Shown here piece after piece: positions 7,816 through 10,767 of a stretch of 10,767 nt of DNA. Source of the stretch: Bacteroidales bacterium. Lineage in GTDB: Bacteria; Bacteroidota; Bacteroidia; Bacteroidales; UBA1556. The position numbers and the translations under genes were made by a program. The stretch's first letter is position 1. Each line of letters begins with the position of its first letter. The notes below the pieces were generated by a model. That model did not search any database. It was given only the letters and a program-made list of their open reading frames with translations, and was not told the DNA's origin. The DNA is taken from assembly GCA_029935325.1 (NCBI GenBank), contig JAOZKO010000076.1:1-10767 (forward strand), read 5' to 3'.

Positions 7816-8091
7816 CTAGTTTGCTGCTTCCTCAGTTGGAAAACCAACAACAGAAACAAAAGAGCGATTATCTCTACGCTTTCTGAATTCTACTGTTCCG
7901 TCAACTAAAGCAAATAAAGTATGATCTTTTCCCATCCCTACGTTAGTAGCTGGATGATGTGTGGTTCCGCGTTGGCGAACAATAATGTTTCCTGCGCGTA
8001 CTGCCTGACCGCCGTAAATTTTTACACCTAATCGTTTACTTTCCGATTCGCGACCGTTCTTTGAACTACCTGCACCTTTTTTATGAGCCAT
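7816..8091 (-). CDS. rpmA: 50S ribosomal protein L27
   Basis: A 91-residue bL27 with the N-terminus MAHKKGAGSSKNGRESESKR, which reaches toward the peptidyl-transferase centre, followed by the signatures GGQAVRAGNIIVRQRGT and GVGKDHTLFAL-like VGMGKDHTLFALVDG. Length is normal and the protein starts directly at the MAHKK N-terminus, without the cleavable extension found in Firmicutes. It is the second gene of the rplU-rpmA operon, 29 bp after rplU, and is followed by a strong terminator. Confidence 0.98.
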   Translation of the reverse strand: MAHKKGAGSSKNGRESESKRLGVKIYGGQAVRAGNIIVRQRGTTHHPATNVGMGKDHTLFALVDGTVEFRKRRDNRSFVSVVGFPTEEAAN

Positions 8092-8120
8092 GGTTTAAAG
8101 TTTTTAAAGTTAAAATTAAG

Positions 8121-8435
8121 TTATTTAGTTATAATGTTTTCAATACTAATCTTGGTTAAAAACTGGCGATGGCCATTCTTTGTTTTATAACCTTTACGAC
8201 GTTTCTTTTTGAAAACAATCACTTTGTCACCCTTAAGGTGTGATATGATTTTTGCGGAAACTTTTGCACCTGCAACAAGCGGTGTTCCAACCTTTATCTT
8301 CTTACCGTCCTCTATTAGAAGAACTTTATCGAAGTCAAGGTTTGCGCCTTCTTCGCCCTCCAAGCGGTGAACAAAAATCTGTTGATCTTTCTCCACTTTG
8401 AACTGTTGACCGGCGATCTCTACGACTGCATACAT
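8121..8435 (-). CDS. rplU: 50S ribosomal protein L21
   Basis: A 104-residue bL21. MYAVVEIAGQQFKVEKDQQIFV at the N-terminus, then DKVLLIEDG, GTPLVAGAKVSAKII and the basic KKKRRKGYKTKNGHRQ segment at residues 76-91 are the hallmarks of the family, which binds 23S rRNA on the large subunit. First gene of the rplU-rpmA operon, with a well-formed promoter about 45 bp upstream of the start codon. Confidence 0.98.
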   Translation of the reverse strand: MYAVVEIAGQQFKVEKDQQIFVHRLEGEEGANLDFDKVLLIEDGKKIKVGTPLVAGAKVSAKIISHLKGDKVIVFKKKRRKGYKTKNGHRQFLTKISIENIITK

Positions 8436-8479
8436 CTTATTCTCTGTTATTAGTTTATAAATACTAAAATTTAGGGCTG

Positions 8480-8509
8480 CAAAAGTACAATATTTATTTG
8501 AATTACAAA
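8480..8509 (-). promoter_or_regulatory. Bacteroidota-type promoter of rplU-rpmA
   Basis: Reading the - strand, TTTG (8506-8509) is followed after 18 bp by TACTTTTG (8480-8487), an exact TAnnTTTG. This is the pattern recognised by the primary sigma factor of Bacteroidota, and it is the best promoter in the window. The resulting leader before the rplU ATG is about 40 nt. Confidence 0.8.
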
Positions 8510-8662
8510 CCCTTATTATTTTATTATTATTTTAATACGTAATTCCGTATTTTTGGCTAGTTGACTATATGCTTAATCTTGCAAATAGACAGCACAGCAG
8601 CATATTACATCGCTGTTCTAATATATTCAAAAAGACTTAATTAATTTAATGGAGACAATTGT

Positions 8663-8992
8663 TTATCCTTGTCCTCCTGATGAACTTGATTCACTTTTTT
8701 TCTTCTTTTTAGTTTCCTTCTTTTTTTTAGTCTTCTTTTTCTTAGCACTTTCGTTGCTTTTTGTTGTTGACTTGGTCTTGCTACAACTTGATCCGCACTG
8801 CTTAGTTGAGGCGCCATTACAGTTTCCAGAACCACATTTGCCTGATTCTAAACTCTCCTCTATAGTATAATTGCTAAAATCTTCAAATTGATTGTTGGTA
8901 TTACTCTTAAAACTTGAAAATCCAATAATACTGATAACTAATACTAAGCTAATACTTAAAACTGAAAGGGTAATCTTGATATTCTTCTTCAT
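8663..8992 (-). CDS. Small exported Cys-rich protein with poly-lysine tail
   Basis: A 109-residue protein. Residues 8-25 form a hydrophobic signal or anchor segment after MKKNIKI. There is no cysteine just after it, so it is not a lipoprotein. A short acidic linker (FEDFSNYTIEESLES, 36-50) leads to a Gly/Cys cluster, GKCGSGNCNG (51-60) and QCGSSC (65-70), with Cys at 53, 58, 66 and 70. The tail is rich in Ser/Lys, with 13 lysines in three blocks (84-99) and a SESSSSGGQG end. The Cys cluster recalls metal-binding peptides and, more loosely, the EGKCG repeats of HvfA-type modified metallophore precursors, but no maturation enzyme genes are next to it. Reading-frame length, signal segment and a possible -7 box at 9083-9090 support it as a real gene; function is unknown. 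Confidence 0.65.
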   Translation of the reverse strand: MKKNIKITLSVLSISLVLVISIIGFSSFKSNTNNQFEDFSNYTIEESLESGKCGSGNCNGASTKQCGSSCSKTKSTTKSNESAKKKKTKKKKETKKKKKSESSSSGGQG

Positions 8993-9082
8993 ATGATTAA
9001 AAATTATTTTTCCGATAAAATCAGAATGGTGATAGGTTAATTATTAATATTTTAAAATTCAGTAGACTACTAAATGGGGGGG

Positions 9083-9090
9083 CAAATCTA
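9083..9090 (-). promoter_or_regulatory. Possible -7 box for the Cys-rich protein gene
   Basis: On the - strand TAGATTTG matches TAnnTTTG and is followed immediately by a run of seven C (9076-9082), roughly where transcription would begin. No TTTG lies at the expected distance upstream. The leader would be about 85 nt. Confidence 0.3.
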
Positions 9091-9340
9091 TGAATTTCTC
9101 AGTTTGATTCTATTCATATTAGCAAATACTAATATATATTATATTTTGCGAATCGCCTTAGCTAGTCATTGTCCGTTGGTAGTAAGCTATTGAAAGTAGT
9201 CTATATTTGAGCTTTGTATATAATCCGGCTTTAAAAGCAATACCTCTTTTATTTTTTCTGGCTGATTAATAGTAAATATAATGTATCTATTCAGTATCAT
9301 TTATTTTTCAATTGAAACTATAATATATTTTGTACATTGC

Positions 9341-9445
9341 TGATCCTGAAAGGATCAAACATGAATAACCATGGATGTAATCCATGGTTATGAATACAGA
9401 CTTTTGAGGTTTTGGCGGTATTTTTGCTTTTTTTTAGCAAAAATA
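9341..9445. repeat. Three consecutive hairpins in a gene-free spacer
   Basis: Hairpin 1: TGATCCT-GAA-AGGATCA (9341-9357, 7-bp stem). Hairpin 2: ATAACCATGGAT-GTA-ATCCATGGTTAT (9365-9391, perfect 12-bp stem). Hairpin 3: TATTTTTGCT-T7-AGCAAAAATA (9419-9445, perfect 10-bp stem). All three stems are perfect within 105 bp. The first two, joined by AACATGA, have the look of a dispersed Bacteroidota spacer repeat. A structured small RNA is the alternative. The rest of the spacer (8993-9340 and 9446-9559) shows no gene. Confidence 0.6.
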
Positions 9446-9559
9446 ATGACAAAACATATTCATTATTTGCATCTTTAATGCAGATTACATGCCCTATAAA
9501 TTATAACAAAGTGAGGTGATGGAGTTTAATGAGCTGATTAGATACAATTATAATAAGCA

Positions 9560-9619
9560 TTAATTAGTGTCTGCAAGAAAATTCCGTATAGTTTGTGCTT
9601 TCTTGCAAAGACTAATTAA
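9560..9619. repeat. 60-bp hairpin overlapping the FKBP gene stop codon
   Basis: Left arm 9560-9580 and right arm 9599-9619 match at 19 of 21 positions (TTAATTAGTGTCTGCAAGAA against TTAATTAGTCTTTGCAAGAA, both continuing with A), with an 18-nt loop. The FKBP gene's stop codon (9612-9614) lies in the right arm. The arm resembles the ends of the 183-bp element at 10115-10297. It may act as a transcript end or 3' stabiliser, but there is no proper T tract. Confidence 0.65.
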
Positions 9620-10067
9620 ATAAAATCAAATCCACATCAAATATCAAAACAGAATTTTCAGGAATACTGCCTACTTTTTGAGTTCCATAACCCATTGCTG
9701 AAGGAATTAATAGTTTAATACTACCTCCTTCGCCAATCAACGGAATACCGTATCGCCAACCAGTAATAACTTGCCCTAAGTTTAGCTTAATTGTATCAGC
9801 TTGGTCAAAACGTGTTCCATCAATAAGGTGACCGTCATAATTAACAGTAACATCAGCATAAGGGCTAGGGTGTGAAGTTCCTCCAATCTTTTCGATAACA
9901 TAAAACAACCCCGAAACATCGTATTCTACAGCATCTAAATTATTGTCTGCAATATATTGTTCTATAATTTCACGGTCTTTATCCATCTGGCTTTTCTGAC
10001 ACGAGAAACTTAGGCTCATTAATAAAGCAAGTATAATTGCTGAGAAGAATATCTTTTGAGAGTTCAT
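9612..10067 (-). CDS. FKBP-type peptidyl-prolyl cis-trans isomerase, lipoprotein
   Basis: A 151-residue exported folding catalyst that isomerises X-Pro bonds in envelope proteins. The signal peptide is hydrophobic from 7-20 and ends in LSFSC, a relaxed Bacteroidota lipobox with Cys23 as the lipidation site. The FKBP domain spans about 65-151. By alignment with FKBP12, the pocket residues are Tyr77 (VNYDG), Phe87-Asp88 (TRFDQ), Val100-Ile101 (GQVITGW), Trp104, Tyr127 (MGYGT) and Phe143 (LIFDVDL); Ile93 replaces the FKBP12 Phe46. The IPENS loop is intact, so it is probably active. It is a single-gene unit on the - strand, with repeat-like elements at both ends, one of them overlapping the stop codon. 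Confidence 0.93.
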   Translation of the reverse strand: MNSQKIFFSAIILALLMSLSFSCQKSQMDKDREIIEQYIADNNLDAVEYDVSGLFYVIEKIGGTSHPSPYADVTVNYDGHLIDGTRFDQADTIKLNLGQVITGWRYGIPLIGEGGSIKLLIPSAMGYGTQKVGSIPENSVLIFDVDLILFN

Positions 10068-10100
10068 AGACTTAATGTTTAATGCTCATTATTTGAAATG

Positions 10101-10108
10101 CAAATGTA
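10101..10108 (-). promoter_or_regulatory. Probable -7 box of the FKBP gene
   Basis: On the - strand TACATTTG matches TAnnTTTG, 33 bp before the start codon. The nearest TTTG upstream is at 15 bp, shorter than the 18-20 bp usual for these promoters, but it ends a T8 run that could supply a TTT at the right distance. That T run lies inside the 183-bp repeat element. Confidence 0.5.
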
Positions 10109-10114
10109 CATAAA

Positions 10115-10297
10115 TAGTGTCAGCAAAAAAAACTCTGAAAAATTAGTCCTGATATATCGGGAGGCGATATTTAAATCTTTCTCATTCCGTACATCTGTCG
10201 GAACACTGATGCATAAGCATCACTTCGCTTCAAAAAATTTAAATCTCATCCAAAATCTATCGTTTCGTAAAATTTGATAGTTTTCGTGCAGGCACTA
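10115..10297. repeat. MITE-like 183-bp element with terminal inverted repeats
   Basis: Left end TAGTGTCAGCAAAAAAAACT and the reverse complement of the right end, TAGTGCCTGCACGAAAACT, match well over about 20 bp. The interior holds the near-palindrome TCCTGATATATCGGGA (10147-10162), the hairpin TTCCG / CGGAA (10185-10203), the hairpin TGATGC-ATAA-GCATCA (10207-10222) and a directly repeated TTTAAATCT (10171 and 10238 regions). No coding frame with any recognisable domain is present. It occupies most of the 287-bp gap between the FKBP gene and rpmB. Confidence 0.6.
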
Positions 10298-10335
10298 AAT
10301 AAAAAAACCGATACTCTATTAAAATATCGGTTTCT
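10298..10335 (-). terminator. Intrinsic terminator of rpmB
   Basis: On the - strand AAACCGATA pairs perfectly with TATCGGTTT (10325-10333 and 10305-10313, 9 bp, 11-nt loop) and is followed by a T-rich run. It lies 22 bp after the rpmB stop codon, so rpmB appears to end as a single-gene transcript. Confidence 0.88.
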
Positions 10336-10354
10336 TAAATAGTTGAGGTATTAT

Positions 10355-10591
10355 CTACTTCATATATCCTTTTTCTTTAGCTTCTTTTAAACATGCTGAA
10401 ATTCCATTTTTATTGATATTACGGATACCAGCAGCTGAAACTTTTAAAGTTATATATTTATCCTCTTCAGGAATATAAAATTTCTTTGTTTGTAGATTTG
10501 GGTAAAAACGTCTTTTTGTGCGTGCTTTTGAGTGTGACACATTATTACCTGCTATTACCTTCTTTCCTGTTATTTCACAAATTTTAGACAT
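10355..10591 (-). CDS. rpmB: 50S ribosomal protein L28
   Basis: A 78-residue bL28. The start MSKICEITGKKVIAGNNVSHS followed by KARTKRRFYPNLQTKKF and LKVSAAGIRNINKNG is the family signature, and length is normal. Only Cys5 of a possible N-terminal zinc ribbon is present, so this is a zinc-independent form. rpmG (L33), which often follows rpmB in Bacteroidota, is not next to it: a terminator and a MITE-like element stand there. Its likely promoter is 40-70 bp upstream. Confidence 0.98.
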   Translation of the reverse strand: MSKICEITGKKVIAGNNVSHSKARTKRRFYPNLQTKKFYIPEEDKYITLKVSAAGIRNINKNGISACLKEAKEKGYMK

Positions 10592-10630
10592 CTTTCTAAT
10601 CTTTAATAATTAATTTCCAAAAACGGAGTG

Positions 10631-10661
10631 CAAAATAAATTAAAATTTTCCTATTACGCAA
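10631..10661 (-). promoter_or_regulatory. Probable promoter of rpmB
   Basis: On the - strand TTG (10659-10661) is followed after 20 bp by TTATTTTG (10631-10638), one mismatch from TAnnTTTG. The position gives a leader of about 35 nt. The rest of the sequence to the window end shows no gene. Confidence 0.5.
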
Positions 10662-10767
10662 GATTATTCTCTATTTTATTATTGCTTAATATTTAAGCTT
10701 AACTACATGTATTCCAGTACAATATCTTAATTTCCCAAGTTTAGCTAAAGAAATACATTTTTAAAGT

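Noticed and set aside
8641..8870. Two other reading frames over the lysine-tail region, one on each strand
   Set aside because: Both are shadows created by the A/T-rich repeated codons; neither has a signal or domain, and the 109-residue frame has a credible signal segment.
8663..8992. Lipoprotein assignment for the Cys-rich protein
   Set aside because: The first cysteine is residue 53, far beyond the hydrophobic segment, so there is no lipobox.

Overview
The window is AT-rich chromosomal DNA from a member of the Bacteroidota, most likely a Bacteroidales/Marinilabiliales-type anaerobe or marine relative. The inference rests on three things: Bacteroidota-style promoters (TTTG around -33, TAnnTTTG around -7), signal peptides ending in 'FSQ' or a relaxed lipobox, and Bacteroidota-like TrpRS, TrkA/TrkH, L21/L27 and L28 sequences. 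There are nine complete or nearly complete protein genes plus the 3' end of a tenth. I see no tRNA, rRNA, CRISPR array, phage gene or transposase gene.

Left part (1-4041, + strand): one tightly packed transcription unit. It holds the 3' end of trpS (starting exactly at the KMGKS signature), then trkA and trkH (regulatory and membrane subunits of the Trk potassium uptake system, 5 bp apart), then a family 2 glycosyltransferase of the WaaE type (LPS core) 4 bp after trkH. An alpha/beta hydrolase (4066-4866, - strand) converges on this unit.

Middle (4867-5765): about 900 bp without a convincing gene. It is a patchwork of short repeat-like segments and ends in a 159-bp near-complete palindrome (5578-5736) flanked by TTA on both sides, which looks like a MITE. 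Right after it comes a 656-residue exported protein (5766-7736, + strand) with a transglutaminase-like Cys-His-Glu core, TPR-like helices and a C-terminal beta-rich domain. A bidirectional terminator separates it from the next unit.

Right part (7816-10767, - strand): the rplU-rpmA operon (L21, L27) with a clear promoter; a small exported Cys-rich protein with a poly-lysine tail; a roughly 570-bp gap with three consecutive hairpins; an FKBP-type peptidyl-prolyl isomerase lipoprotein; and rpmB (L28) with its own terminator. Two structured elements with related termini (consensus near TAGTGYCWGCA) bracket the FKBP gene: a 60-bp hairpin that contains its stop codon, and a 183-bp element just upstream of its promoter.

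Most genes are ordinary housekeeping functions. What deserves a second look is the non-coding structure (apparent non-autonomous mobile repeats), the exported transglutaminase-like/TPR protein, and the small Cys-rich protein. I found no convincing new multi-gene system in this window.
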